A DNA stretch of 64,000 nucleotides from Oegoconia quadripuncta (GCA_949316235.1 OX438748.1:10233001-10297000); one strand, 5' to 3'; positions 24,482 through 35,382 are shown, counted from the stretch's first letter. Notes: a model not told the origin generated them from the sequence alone. Program-made: numbers and translations.

Positions 24482-24635
24482 ACGGTGTCGATTCTGATGT
24501 ACACCAACTAAACTAAACTAAAATCAGTTTTAAAGTAGTGCTGTCTCTTTCTCCCTGGAACAGTACGATGCGACGGCACCACTAAAAAACTGGTTTTAGT
24601 TTAGTTTAGTTGGTGTACATCCGAATAGACACCAT
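24482..24635. mobile_element. MITE with about 60-bp terminal inverted repeats
   Basis: Left end GGTGTCGATTCTGATGTACA then CCAACTAAACTAAACTAAAA; the right end is its inverted complement with a few changes. The short centre carries CCCTGGAACAGTACGATGCG. There is no coding capacity, so it would be moved in trans by a DNA transposase. A second, damaged copy lies at 4218-4350, which confirms the family is repeated. It sits in SK intron 1. Confidence 0.85.
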
Positions 24636-24963
24636 TGTTCTAACTTCCCTTCTATGTGATTAAAAATTCTAAAGGAAATCAGGGTAATATTTGCAAGGAA
24701 AATTTTTCTAATCAAGACAAATAATAAGAAGTTTAACAGATAGCAGCAAATATTCAGTAAACAACAAACTTAATTTGCAATCCGTAAAATAACCTTTCAT
24801 TCAAAACTACAATGTTGAAAATTGACGGTATAAATAAACATCCTTACGCATACACAGCATAGGCTTGTATTATGGATACCAGATGGTTAATATACTACAC
24901 AAATAATTTTTTTTTTGTAAATATGTACATATTATAAACGTACATAGTGTCCGTATTCAGTCT

Positions 24964-25315
24964 TTCAATAAATTTAAAGATACTATAAAACAGAAACTTA
25001 TTAAGAAAGCATATTATAAAATATCAGATTATTTAGATGATAAACAATCATGGACATAACCAGCCCGTTCGCATAACCAGGCTATTTCACAATTAATAAT
25101 GAAATATTATAATATAAAATAATAATTTTGTAATATAAAAACCTTTTTTTAAAAGAGCGACCTCTCGAGTTTCTTGCTTGTTCTTCTCAGGGGAAAATTG
25201 CCTTTTGAACAAGCAGTAGCTTTAAAAATGTAAAATCTGACTATTTTAAGTGTACCCTGTGTACCTACAAAATAAAGCATTTTTTGATTTTGATTTGATT
25301 TTGATTGATTTGATT
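24964..25315 (+). mobile_element. LINE 3' end (family A) with ORF2 terminus
   Basis: 24964-25059 encodes FNKFKDTIKQKLIKKAYYKI then SDYLDDKQSWT and a stop, the C-terminus of a non-LTR reverse transcriptase. A 3' UTR follows with the diagnostic GAACAAGCAAGAAACTCGAG block (on its complement) and a GATTTT repeat tail. Other copies: 34919-35382 (minus), 50674-50997 (minus) and fragments at 31080-31127 and 47430-47480. Confidence 0.8.
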
Positions 25316-25405
25316 ATATAAACATATGCCCCTAATGGGATTCGAACCTACGACCTTCTGGTATACCAGTCAGTGTATCCAACCACTACACCAAATCTGC
25401 CCTCA
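25316..25405 (-). repeat. SINE head fragment (family 2)
   Basis: Minus-strand tRNA-like head: complement of GGGATTCGAACCTACGACCT (B box) plus the complement of the TGGTGTAGTGG-type A box at about 25381-25392. It abuts the GATTTT tail of the preceding LINE, so one element inserted beside the other. The tail is absent; a tail-like fragment lies separately at 24840-24900. Confidence 0.65.
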
Positions 25406-26138
25406 TGCGGTTTAGTTCATGCTGCAGAACTTGAGATTGATGCTTGTCCGATACGTAGGTACATTGCTCAGATTCCCAAATAACCATACAGGGCATTTTA
25501 AATCCCCGGTGGTAACATGCTGATATTCCGAAGTACTCTAAAATGATAATCTAGACAAGAGGGTCACTGTAGAGAACTGCTTTGGTATAGCTTGTATAGG
25601 CATCCTGCTACCTATACAGACTATAACATGACTAAATATCTCGTTATATAAGAAGCCTAATAACTTTCCTAAAATGTTACATCTTAGTCAACAATTCTGA
25701 TAAATTAACCAATCTATTGTTAAGCCATGACGAAACTTGACACTGCGGGATTATCTACATTGATAGGTCCGACATATATCCCTTGATTGTTACCCTAATA
25801 ACCTCACCATTGTCCACTGGTTTAATATCGGATAGACCTTTCAATGGATTATCTTCAAAGTTTCTATAGTACCATTAACAAGAACAATCAGAGTTGTTAA
25901 AGTAATTAAGTAGACAAATTGCTCGGTTATCTACGGAATACAAAATCTAATGATATGCACTGTAGATCGAAAGTCACTTAGAATAATTAATTATTGGCAA
26001 AATCTTAACTGTTATTGCTTTTATACAGCATGAAGATATTCCTCCTATTAAATAGAGCTAAAATAAAAGCGTCTGCAAAACGAGTCAATATCATTAATAA
26101 TAATCCGCCAGACAGGCCTAGTGTGGATTGTTGGAATT

Positions 26139-26215
26139 GCGTCAGAATATTAGCCAACTGACAGTTAGCGCTTAGCGGGCGGCTAAGCGCTGTCAGTTGG
26201 CTACTATTCTGACGC
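26139..26215. repeat. 77-bp near-perfect palindrome
   Basis: Arms GCGTCAGAATATTAGCCAAC then TGACAGTTAGCGCTTAGC, facing an inverted complement with one mismatch and a 2-nt gap, around a loop of only a few bases. It would form a stable hairpin in DNA or in SK intron 1 RNA. No coding sequence. It could be a foldback element or a hairpin RNA precursor. Confidence 0.7.
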
Positions 26216-26584
26216 CACCGACCCCCGATTTGGTATCATAACTGCCTACCAGGACCGACAATTTAACGTGCACGGAAATAAGTATATTCAAATGTCACTA
26301 GGTATTACTTAACTTCGCTAATCGAAAACGAATGCGACTTCGTCAAGAATGCTATAGAGAGTGTAACAACAGTCGATTTGCTAACGCATCAATTATAATA
26401 AACGTTTAAACATTTCGATTTCAGAGGCTTTCTATGTGATGACCAATCAATATAACAGGTTCGATTTTATGAGCTTCGTTGTAGTGACACTCGACAAGAC
26501 ATTCTATAGACTCGACCATAGTGGTAACACAGACGACACTGAGAACGCTTGTTTTTCTCGAGCTAGCTCATTAGTTTTGAACTG

Positions 26585-26720
26585 AAATACTTCATTATCA
26601 TCATTATTTATCAGCCACAAAACGTCCACTGATGGGCATCGCCCTCCTCTATAAAATTCCAGAGTGATCGGTTGGATGCCGCGATCTTTATCAGGTCGTC
26701 TGTCCACCTTGTCCACTGAA
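26585..26720 (-). pseudogene. LINE reverse-transcriptase C-terminal remnant
   Basis: The minus frame reads DKVDRRPDKDRGIQPITLEF, then YRGGRCPSVDVLWLINNDDN. This matches the end of lepidopteran LINE ORFs, where a W-rich EEAF...MGWEW-like region precedes ATGATGATG repeats. Truncated upstream, no intact ORF. Confidence 0.5.
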
Positions 26721-27297
26721 ATACTTAGTTATTTTTAAATCACCGATAATCTCTTCACACTTTAATTTCATTATAGCAAACAACTATTTTGTTCTCTCTT
26801 TCTAAAATTCTGCATTTATTTTTGCTGTCTAAGTTCGCTATACGTTTGTATGCAATACCTAAAAAATAATGGAGGCTTTTAAAATATATAAAACAAAATT
26901 GTCCATTTTAGTGACCCTAAGAAGTTACTCTCGATAACAGTAAAAAAACGCACTACAAACATGTACGAAGTGGTTTAGCAACTAGCATTGAAATTTTCCG
27001 GAATTATAGTGAATTTACTGGAAAAAGATACAAATTCGTCAATAAAATCATTTGAAATGTCTTTTTTTGCGTCGAAATTTAAAAAAGCGTTATAAATTCC
27101 GAAGAGGAAAAAAATCGATGCGGCCGTGATGCATGCTATTTCCGTTAGTTCAAGGCTGCAGTCATTATTTAGCCCTACTTCTAAGCCCGGTGCTCCCCAA
27201 TGGCTAGGGCTTAGGTGATCATAGTTTTGCAATTAGCATGTACTACCTGGCATGGCACCTCAGACTTTCTATCTTATCTATGGATACAGCTTCTCGC

Positions 27298-27929
27298 TAA
27301 GAAGAAGAAGCTTTATATAATGGTTTTTTTTATGCACAATGGGTTGGTACTTGACCTCAATTACACCTGAGGTTAACTGAAGATGAGGTCGAAGGTGGAA
27401 GCGTACAGACCCGGAAACCCCAACACATTTGGGGGACTGGCTATCTTATCTCTGACAACCGGAACACAACAATGCTATTGTTATTGTTGCTTGGCGGCAG
27501 ATTTAGATAAAATGGTGATACCTAGCCAGGCGGACATTTAAAATACCCTAACACCAACCAAACCGAGTACTTAAACATGTACCCCTTTGGGTATCGAACC
27601 CGCAACCTCCGTATCATAAACCCAATGCTGTTTACATTGAGCCACGGAGGTGGTTCGTATAATGGTTTATATCACGGATTTCAAAATTAATGGTAACTGA
27701 AACTTGTAAATATCTAAAAACCAATCTTATCTAAATCTGCCGCCAAGCAGCAATGTTAAAAGCATTGTGGTGTTCCGGTTGTCCGAGATAAGATAGCCAG
27801 TCCCCAAATGTGTTGGGATATCCAGGTCTTCCACCTTCGACCTCATCTTCACTTAACATCAGGTGTGATTGAGGTCAAGTACCAACCCATTGTGCATAAA
27901 AAAAACCATTATACAAAGCTTCTTCTTAC
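27298..27929. repeat. large inverted duplication of a SINE and its flank
   Basis: Left arm 27298-27515 and right arm 27719-27929 are inverted complements, diverged at scattered sites and with a few indels, separated by about 200 bp. The match includes TTATGCACAATGGGTTGGTA and extends beyond the SINE into flanking AAGAAGCTTTATATAATGG. Flank sharing implies inverted duplication rather than two independent insertions. It lies in SK intron 1, about 0.8 kb from exon 1. Confidence 0.85.
27323..27654 (-). repeat. full-length tRNA-derived SINE (family 1)
   Basis: Minus orientation. The tRNA-like head ends at 27654 (complement of CACCTCCGTGGCTCAATGTA), the B box is degenerate, then comes the body CCGCCTGGCTAGGTATCACC and an A-rich tail at the left end. 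A likely target duplication TATAATGGTTT flanks it (about 27315 and 27658). Same family: 31705-32032, 51723-52050, 53811-53972 and 57665-57790. Confidence 0.85.
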
Positions 27930-28229
27930 ATAACTTTGTTCTATATAAGTTTCCTTTAAAATTATTGGTAATCTGGGCTCCATGAAAAAAATCCAGCAGA
28001 CGTCCCACAAAAAAATTTTGGGTTTGATTGCTAATAATTTTCCGTTGCGTTGCTCACTAAACTTCATTCCACGTAAGCGCTCTAGAAGAAAGTATGCAAA
28101 ATTTTTACAAACATCTATCCATTAGACGTTTATCTCTTTAAGTAAGCAACGTAACCAAATTAAGCGATCGAATGCAAACGAGCTAAACGACAATTTATTA
28201 GTGATTGGATGCAAACATTTTTACTGTTA

Positions 28230-28530
28230 CGGCTGCAGGTCACATGAGCTATGGAGTGGGCGATGCTCGGTGTTTCACTACGATCGAATCAGGAATAGAG
28301 ATCCATAACGAAAGTCACCGATATAACCCAACGGAGTAGGTATCTAGTAAGTTGAAATGGGTACATAGCGCGTATAGGACTGATAACCGTTGGAGCATAA
28401 AATTTAGAGAGAAATCATAGGAAACCTATAGCGTCGCCAGATGCCCGTTTCGAACCATTGACTCTGGAAATCTATAGAGCAGATCTATGTTCAGCAGTGA
28501 CCAATTGTGGCTGATTTGTGTGGGCTTTTT
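28230..28530 (+). pseudogene. decayed LINE reverse-transcriptase fragment
   Basis: Contains GAGCTATGGAGTGGGCGATG, a CGATCGAATCAGGAATAGAG block and the end motif GATCTATGTTCAGCAGTGAC. The same order (mass of L.D.IRNE.IR, then ...FSSDQ) is seen in the longer remnant at 52230-52690. Many stops; not functional. Confidence 0.5.
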
Positions 28531-28750
28531 GGCTAAAGAAATAGATAAACGTCAAGCAGTCATCGTGTCTGGCTAGTCATTTATGCATTTAATTACATTC
28601 CGCCGTTTACTAAATTCCTATTTGTTTAACTGCATGGCTATATGCTCCATCTATTTGCAACTACTTCTATAGGGTATAACTAAAACTCTCACACCATATA
28701 GGTGTTATGAGTTTAGGCTGGTGATTATGTGTTGTGATGAAGCAACCTAC

Positions 28751-28956
28751 CTATATCCTATGTTGGGTTTGTGCTTTGCCGTCCCTCCACCCTTGTATGT
28801 GCCGCCGCCTAGAGCCCTCTCTTCTCCAAAGCGGGGGTACTCGCTGTGGACTCCGACTAGGGCCACCCCCGCTTCTTCGGTCGCCGCGTCCCTCCCGCCC
28901 CCCGAGTACGCCTTCATCGCACCGGGGATGGAGAGCGTCGACACCGGCTTCCTCAG
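28751..28956 (-). CDS. SK: SK exon 1 in window: cytoplasmic N-terminal region before S1
   Basis: 206 nt: 68 codons plus AG, which completes an Arg codon with the next exon. It begins LRKPVSTLSIPG after a TTTCAG acceptor and ends KPNIGY before GTAGGT. The KPVSTLSIP and HKPNIGYR blocks are characteristic of the stretch just before S1 in insect SK channels. The middle is Gly-rich and charged with no domain. GC content is far above the surrounding introns. Open frames on the plus strand here are antisense shadows. The frame also stays open through the acceptor to an ATG at 28995, which would give a hydrophobic 13-residue leader; the good acceptor makes an upstream exon more likely. Confidence 0.93.
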
Positions 28957-29067
28957 CTGAAATGCATGGAATAAAATAATTATAATAAAAATCATGAAAT
29001 GTAATATTGTGCGCTTTTTATAGCTAATAATAGTTCAATGAAATTATAGATCATACGGCAGATTATA

Positions 29068-29375
29068 TGCCCGAGCGTCGATGGCTCAGCGGTTAAGACG
29101 CGGTCTCCCAATTTAGGAGGTCCGGGTTCGATTCCTAGGCAGGCCATGTACCAATGAGTTTTTAAATTTAATTTAATTACTTATGTGCATCTACCCAACT
29201 GCTCTTAAACGGCGAAGAAAAACATAGTGGGGAAACATGAATGCCTGAGAAATAAAAATTCAAATGCATGCATGTGAAGTCCCCAACCCGCATTGAGCCA
29301 GCGTGGTAGATTATGACCTTTACTCTCTCATATACTAGTGAAGGCTTATATCCCTGCAGTGGGATGTTTACTGGC

Positions 29376-29407
<32 letters not shown>

Positions 29408-29410
29408 TAT
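29068..29410 (+). repeat. tRNA-derived SINE (family 3) with GAT repeat tail
   Basis: Head CGATGGCTCAGCGGTTAAG (A box) and GGGTTCGATTCCTAGGC (B box), then the lepidopteran 3' block GTCCCCAACCCGCATTGAGC and CCCTGCAGTGGGATGTTTAC, ending in a GATGAT run (about 29377-29408). The head lacks a paired acceptor stem, so it is a SINE and not a tRNA gene. It lies about 110 bp upstream of SK exon 1 in transcript sense. A tail fragment of SINE family 2 follows at 29410-29470. Confidence 0.85.
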
Positions 29411-29470
29411 AATCGTTATCTGTATACACAGTATAACCTTTGCTTAGTTTGGGACTATAGAAACTGGTGT

Positions 29471-30840
29471 AATTGTCCAATTGCATAAACGATTCAACAT
29501 GTGACATTGCAAACTTGCAGCTGATTGATAAAATGTTGCCTTGCCAGTCACCTCAACGATTTAGAAAGTCCGTCTAAACGCTTTTCCTACCTTTGATCTT
29601 GTATAAAACGTTAAAAGGCCGCCTTTGAATTTTATAAAAATTTTGTATTCCCAAAGTATTTATGTAGAGCTAACCAAAGTGACATTAGCGAAAATTACAG
29701 TGACTATTTTCTCAATTTATTTTGCACTATATTATCTCTTAGTAATTACAGTCGTAGGGCTTTCGCCTTTAAAAATAGGTAGGCAAACGAAAAGAGCCTC
29801 TGGAAGCTTATAATACGGTTGATTTCTAAACGTACTAAATGTGTGCGTGACACCGAAACGCCCATGTCATTTTTAGACATGGGTGGGGACCAGCACTTCG
29901 GCGATGAACAGGACTGATGGATAACATGAGATTTTTACGCCTAAAATATTAATAGCGAAATGGTCAATATTGGACAACCCCTGTTATATTTGTGGATTGC
30001 TGAAATATCAGATTAAAACTAAAATTGTAGTACAGTTATAGGTATCGTACAGTTATACTTATCAAAAAGTATATTAGAAATGAGCCCAAAAAGGTTGATT
30101 CGCCAAGCTATACTAAAAAAGTTCTTGTTAGGTAACGTGTAACTCCTATGTAAATGCTTATTCAATACATATTGACGATGTGAGAACGGTTTTGTGGGGT
30201 ATTGTTTAATTAAGACCATGTAATCGATTTAATAATATATTAAATAATTCATTGGTACATACAATGTCAATTAAACTGGGTCGAGATGATGCAAATTCCG
30301 GCGTATTTCATCTCACACATTCTAATGCACTTCAATATCAAACAATCCATTCTGATTTTGTAACTGACTACGCTAAACCAATTTTTTAAATGAGTCGATT
30401 TCAGCAAAATTCTATCATAATAATGACATTGGTCAGGCGTTGTGTTAGGTATTTATAATAAAAAATGTGAATCATAAATTGAAGTGAATCGTAAACATAT
30501 TAGGATTCTAATCCCACAAATCTTTTACAAAAATTTAAAAAAGGGCGAGCATTTTATATCTCAACCAACGCTTTCAAAGGCCACGAGCAGATTTTCACTT
30601 TTCGCTTAAGTCGGTAACAACAGACCGTTTAATAAAGCCAAGGCAAGTTGTCTGTACTAAAAACTTTCGTCTAGACAATGTAGGTTACAAAAGCGGTAAT
30701 CTTTGAGACTTTTCTTCAGAGTTTGCATTCTATATACGGTGAAAAACTGTTTATAAATTATGTAATTTGAAATCTCACATAAGTTGTGGTTATGATTACA
30801 GATTTTCAGGTGCGTTACGAACTTGACATGCCACAAACAA
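29471..30840. other. AT-rich stretch, no recognisable feature
   Basis: Open frames at 29625-29813 and 30019-30219 are low-complexity and show no family pattern. A short GC-richer piece near 29850-29910 is unassigned. This may be SK upstream intron or 5' flank. Confidence 0.5.
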
Positions 30841-30849
30841 AACAGAAAC

Positions 30850-31085
30850 TATGAAATAAATAAATATTTCGGACACACACCAATGATTGGTGCTCAAACT
30901 AAGCAAAGCTTGTATTATGGATAGTAGATAACAAATAAATATAGGAATATTTCTATAAAGAAACATCCAAGACTCGAGAATTAATGTTTGTATTCATCAC
31001 ACAAACATTTACCCCTATCGGTATTCTAACCCGCAACCGTTGGTTTTGCAGACAGGGTCATTACTCACTACACTAACCGGTCATC
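30850..31085 (-). repeat. SINE (family 2), nearly complete
   Basis: Minus orientation: head complement at 31019-31085 (AACCCGCAACCG, CACTACACTAACCGGTC), tail with AAGCAAAGCTTGTATTATGG and an A/T-rich end. A LINE family A fragment (31080-31127) follows at once, as at 47430-47720, so these two elements recur together. Confidence 0.7.
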
Positions 31086-31704
31086 ATTTAAGAAAGCATA
31101 TTATAAAACATCAGACTATTGGGATGATAATACGTGTTTGCATTTCAAAGAAACTTCGAACTGGCTATATACATCATATTTCATTTACAAATCAGCCATA
31201 AAATCCAGCATCTGAAGCATTGTTTAATAGTCGTTATTGTCAATATAAAGAAATGTAATTAGCTCTTCCCTTATCTGTAATAAAAGGGAGGCGATTTGGA
31301 TAAATTAAATGGTAACAAATGTTGCACATCGTGAGGTGAGAGGCTAATTTTAACAGTTGTAAACTTGTAATGTGACCCTGTATTTCCTGTGAGTTAAATG
31401 TGACTAAATGATCGTAAGCTAGTATAGATAGTGATAAGGTAGCAGCGTTACTGGAGCGCCCTAAAATCTGCGATCGTCATCCCGCCTCGCAATGCAATGA
31501 AAAAATGGAGCACGCAGCTCAACTCTTAGAAAGATTCCTTGACAGCCCCATGACATGACAATATTGACACTTTCATTATTCGCTAAATTAAAAAAATACA
31601 AGAACAGCAAATAATAAATTAAGTTCTTCCTGTATAAGAACTTCAACGATGGGAACAAATTAATCGAAGTCTTGTTATATTCAAAAATGTGTCGGTGTCA
31701 AGTA

Positions 31705-32032
31705 GGTTTTTTTTTTATACACACAACGGGTTAGCACTTGACCTCAATCACACCTGATGTTAAGTGAAGATGAGGCCGAAGGTGATAGCGTACTGATCTG
31801 GAAACCCCATCTTATTTGGGAAACTGGCTATATTATCTCTGACAATCGGAAAACAACAATGCTATTAACATTGCTGTTTGGCGGCAGATTTAGAAAAGAT
31901 GGTGGTAGCTAGCCAGGCGGACATTTACCACCAACCAAATCGAGTACTAAATATGTACCCCGCTGGGGTTCGAACCCGCGATCTCCGAATCGTAAACCCA
32001 GTGTTGTTTACATTGAGCCACGGAGGCGGTAC
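31705..32032 (-). repeat. full-length SINE (family 1)
   Basis: Minus orientation: T-run at about 31708, body with GGCGGCAGATTTAGAAAAGA, B-box complement GGGTTCGAACCCGCGA and head complement TTGAGCCACGGAGGCGGTA. Regular tRNA-like boxes suggest a younger copy than the one at 27.3 kb. Confidence 0.85.
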
Positions 32033-32954
32033 AAGAGGTATACATCCGTTCATATCCGGTCAAATTGCGAACCACCTTCTTTTTTGGCGTTGGTTAAAAG
32101 AAAAATGTAAATTGAATATTATTTAACTTAAAATACTTGAGGACAAATACCTACGTAATTAGAAATGACCTATCTGGGTAATAATCACGATGCCATGTCT
32201 CATTAATAATTATAGGTGAAATGATATTCGGTGGACTCGAATAGTAACGTTTCTTTATCCTGTATATTTTACTAGTAAGTAAAGTTTAAATCTTTTGCTG
32301 CGTCATAACTAGCTCAATAGTTATCCAATCTAATAAACGTTGTACCTATAACATTTAATAATGTTATCTGACCAAGTCGGATGCATCAGACGAGACGCAC
32401 GCCGCAGCCTCCTCTAAACTTTACAAAACTTTGTCTTAGACCACCGCTTTAATAAAGCCGCTTTGATGTTATCCCAGCTATTTACAGATCTCTCTGTAGA
32501 TGTGGGCTTTGGAATAACAGGAGTTCGAGGTAACAGGGACTAAAGAGACTAAGTTACTTTTTCATAATTTCTTTTTCATTTAAACATTTTGCAACATATT
32601 TTTTAAGGACAAAGGTAAATTCATTTTACCGTCACTGATTTTAATTATAGGTAAACAAAAAAGGATTTTTTGGTTTTCATTTTAAATTTTCCAATAAAAC
32701 CATATTCGATTTTAAGTTCGACATGGGCGTGCTGTTATGTCAGATATCTCCCGTAGATACACAGTCTGACATAAAAAAATATATTCTACTCTAATATGTA
32801 GATACATCAACACGTAATACCCGAAAGATTGCTCTTTTAAAAAAGGTTTTACAATACAAAAGAAACGATTTATTTCAATATTTTAAGACACTTCAATAAA
32901 GTTCCTTTTACCTTGATACTGCGGGTCGATATCAAACAAAGATAAACTCGTATA

Positions 32955-33420
32955 ATGAGTGAGTAATATTATAAATGCGAAAGTTTGGATGTTTGTTCCT
33001 AAATCACATTTCTCGCCGAAAATTAAACTCCTTCCACGTCACCTGGATGAGTGGAAGTCTACCACTGTACGTTTCTCAAGAATCATCCTACTACATACGA
33101 CCACCCTGTGGAACGGACTTCCTGCAGCGGTATTCCCGAACGAGTACTACATTGGAACCTTCAAGAAACGAGCCTACACCTTCCTCAAAGGCCGGCAACG
33201 CATCTGTGACCCTTTTGGTGTTGCGGGTGTCCATGGGCGGCGGTGATTGCTTTCCATCTGGTGACCCGCATGCTCGTTTGCCGCCCTCTTATATATATAA
33301 AAAAAAAGGCGAAACGGATTTGGATGAAATTTGGTATACCCATTATTGGCGGAAAGTTAGTAAATGAAAATTAATCTGATTAAGGTTCATTTTATATAAT
33401 TTTGTACATAAATTTACTGC
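32955..33420 (+). repeat. dispersed repeat interrupted by a LINE fragment
   Basis: Left part AATATTATAAATGCGAAAGT (as at 19390) and right part GAAACGGATTTGGATGAAAT (as at 19440) are separated by about 300 bp of LINE family B. In the 19-kb copy the two parts are about 50 bp apart. This is a nested insertion. Confidence 0.7.
33003..33305 (+). pseudogene. LINE family B reverse-transcriptase C-terminus
   Basis: The plus frame (ends 33246) includes [20 protein letters not shown], then [20 protein letters not shown] and [13 protein letters not shown], ending VHGRR and a stop. It is the 3' end of the element seen more fully at 56347-56954. The tail ends in a T/A-rich run before 33310. 5' truncated. 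Confidence 0.75.
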
Positions 33421-33439
33421 TAAACCCCAAATTTACTAA

Positions 33440-33575
33440 GTTTCCTATTTCAATGCTCAGGTGGACTGGAAGAGATCTCTTAAAGAGATAAGTCCGCCTT
33501 TGTACGTGACCTATTGTTTGTACTCTGTTATTTATATAATATTTTGGTGCAATAAAGAATAATAATAAATAAATT
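33440..33575 (+). repeat. LINE 3' tail (family C)
   Basis: GGTGGACTGGAAGAGATCTC, AAGAGATAAGTCCGCCTTTG and a GTGCAATAAAGAATAATAAT tail. The same layout ends the coding copy at 45640-46195 and recurs at 61548-61680. Confidence 0.75.
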
Positions 33576-34170
33576 TGTGCATTCTTAGAAAATTTTAAGT
33601 GATATATATAATGTACATATAACTAAACGAGTATTTACTCTAAATGGAAGATTTATTCAAGACTGCTAGAAATATTAAAGTTATATAAAAAAAATTATAT
33701 AGGAATCTAATCTTAACAAATTATACTCAAACTAAACTATTTATAAATAAAAAAACTTCATCTAAGTAGCTAGGAGACTGGCAGCATTACCTCTCTCTAT
33801 CGCAATACTAATGCGTTATTATTAAATAGCAAGTGACCGAATATACATTGCCCGTTTATCTCTAGCGGGCAAATAGTGAGGAAAGCCGGCTTTCATCTAG
33901 GATTCACGGAACGTGCCCGGGGCAACAAACAGTGTATGTAGTTTATGATTTCTATTACTTTGGCCCCGTAGCTCGGAACCACAAACTTTGTCTTTCGACT
34001 CAAACTTCTATTTATAGCTAAGCGGGCTTTAATTAGTTCCCAATTACGTAACGTGTTTAACATTATACCGCTAATTGTGCTATCACTCCAATAAAACGAA
34101 TTTATTCATCACAAAAATAATTAGTCAGGTACATAAAGTCAAAGTCGAAAATGCTTTATTTTGTAGCTAC

Positions 34171-34889
34171 TGTGGCGACGGTCCAAAGAGACCGCTTGGG
34201 ATCGTGTGGTGTGATGCTGGCCGTAATAGGCGGCGAGTTGTTTTTTAAAAAAATGCTTTTAAAAGTGGAAGAGAGATTCATTCGAGAGAGAGCTCGCACC
34301 GCGGCTCCGGAGTGGTCTCCGATCGGCCTATTTTATTATTATTACTATGTTATCCGTTATGACAGAAAATCTCCTCTACCAGAAACCTCACTATCACCTC
34401 AGCCGTGACCCTAGGAATCGCCTTACAAATAGCAAAACTCGAAACGTATTCCACAGACACGATTACAAACCGTTTATCTCTCGAAGAGCGAGGAAAAGCA
34501 CCCAAAACGTCAATTCGTATTTTTTCAAAAATGTTCCCTACACGAATCGACAAAACTCCGCGACGGTTTTCACTTTACTGCAAAAATCTAAAACTAAGTG
34601 TGTTCTGGTTATATGATACATTGTCTCAGCCCAGGTAGGTTTAGGGCTTGGCTAAAAATTTTTTTTTTTTTATCACATTTTTTTCCCCAGGGAGGAAGGA
34701 AAGTGGCGACGGTCCAAGGTGAACCCTTGGGATCGTGTGGTGTGATGCTGGTCGTGGTAGACGGCGAGTTGATTAAAAAAAAATGCTTTTAAATTTAGAA
34801 TAGAGATTCATTCGAGAGAGAGCTCGCACCGCGGCTCCAGAGCGGTCTCCGATCGATCTATTTTATAATTATTACTATGTGATCCGTTA
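34171..34889. mobile_element. deleted LTR-retrotransposon-like insert with direct repeats
   Basis: Direct repeats 34171-34359 and 34703-34889 share TGGCGACGGTCC, CTTGGGATCGTGTGGTGTGA, GAGAGAGAGCTCGCACCGCG and an ATCCGTTA end, diverged at scattered sites. They enclose 343 bp with an integrase remnant. A purine tract (GGGAGGAAGGAAAG) stands directly before the second repeat on the plus strand, as a polypurine tract would before a 3' LTR. Yet the integrase reads on the minus strand. Confidence 0.5.
34350..34553 (-). pseudogene. Ty3/gypsy-type integrase core fragment
   Basis: The minus frame reads FEKIRIDVLGAFPRSSRDKR, then FVIVSVEYVSSFAICKAIPR and AEVIVRFLVEEIFCHNG. The (I/V)D(I/V)LGPFP start and RFLVEEI end are typical of the integrase catalytic core of Ty3/gypsy elements. 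The first catalytic Asp is present (RIDVLG); the rest of the core is missing. Decayed fragment. Confidence 0.7.
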
Positions 34890-35382
34890 AAAAAGAGTAA
34901 ATAGACAGAATTAATATAATAATAGTGAATTTTACATTTTTTCAACGTATTCCTTGTTCAAAAAACATTTTTCCCCTGAGAAGAACAAGCAAGAAAGTCG
35001 AGAGGTTGCTCTTTTAAAAACTGGTTTTTATATTTCATTATTAATCGTGAAATAGCCTGGCACGCAGACGAGCTGGTTATGTCTAGGGATGTTTATCATT
35101 TAAATAGTCTGATATTTTACAATATGCTTTCTGAATAAGTTTTTGTTTTATAGTATCTTTAACTTTATTGAAAGGAAGATTTAATTTTCGAATTAAACTG
35201 TAATAAAAAGATCGGGACTCAGCATTTTCCGATTTCAGTCCCACTTCCTCAGTAGGTAGAGTAGCTGCCACCGATGTAATAAAATAGTAAATCGTTTGTT
35301 TGAACGCACATCGCGGAATAACTACTATAAATAAGTAAGTAAATAAATGAATGAAATGTAGTTTGGGCTTTTGGAAAGGCAA

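Larger units (their letters stand above)
24219..28750 (-). other. SK intron 1 in window, repeat-rich
   Basis: Carries the LINE-like fragment, MITE, LINE tail, SINE head, 77-bp palindrome, RT remnant, the large inverted SINE duplication and an old RT remnant at 28230-28530, all listed separately. Between them (25440-26130, 26730-27290, 27930-28220) I see nothing recognisable. Confidence 0.6.
34137..35382 (-). mobile_element. LINE family A 3' end split by an inserted element
   Basis: Minus orientation. The coding C-terminus (ORF 35083-35382, with LPFNKVKDTIKQKLIQKAYC and KISDYLNDKHP) and the 3' UTR run down to about 34919. The last 35 bp of the tail (AATGCTTTATTTTGTAG) reappear at 34137-34170. 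The 750 bp between them belong to the inserted element. Confidence 0.75.

Noticed and set aside
28721..28979. Two plus-strand open frames with Pro/Arg-rich products
   Set aside because: They are the antisense of SK exon 1, whose minus-strand reading has SK motifs and correct splice sites.
28957..28995. SK start codon at 28995 giving a hydrophobic leader
   Set aside because: The stretch just before exon 1 is a good acceptor (pyrimidine-rich ending TTTCAG), so the ATG most likely lies in intron sequence.
29074..29145. Functional tRNA gene
   Set aside because: A and B boxes are present but no 7-bp acceptor stem, and a SINE body and GAT tail follow.
34151..34408. 85-codon plus ORF
   Set aside because: Runs through the LTR-like repeat and antisense integrase; composition follows the repeat.
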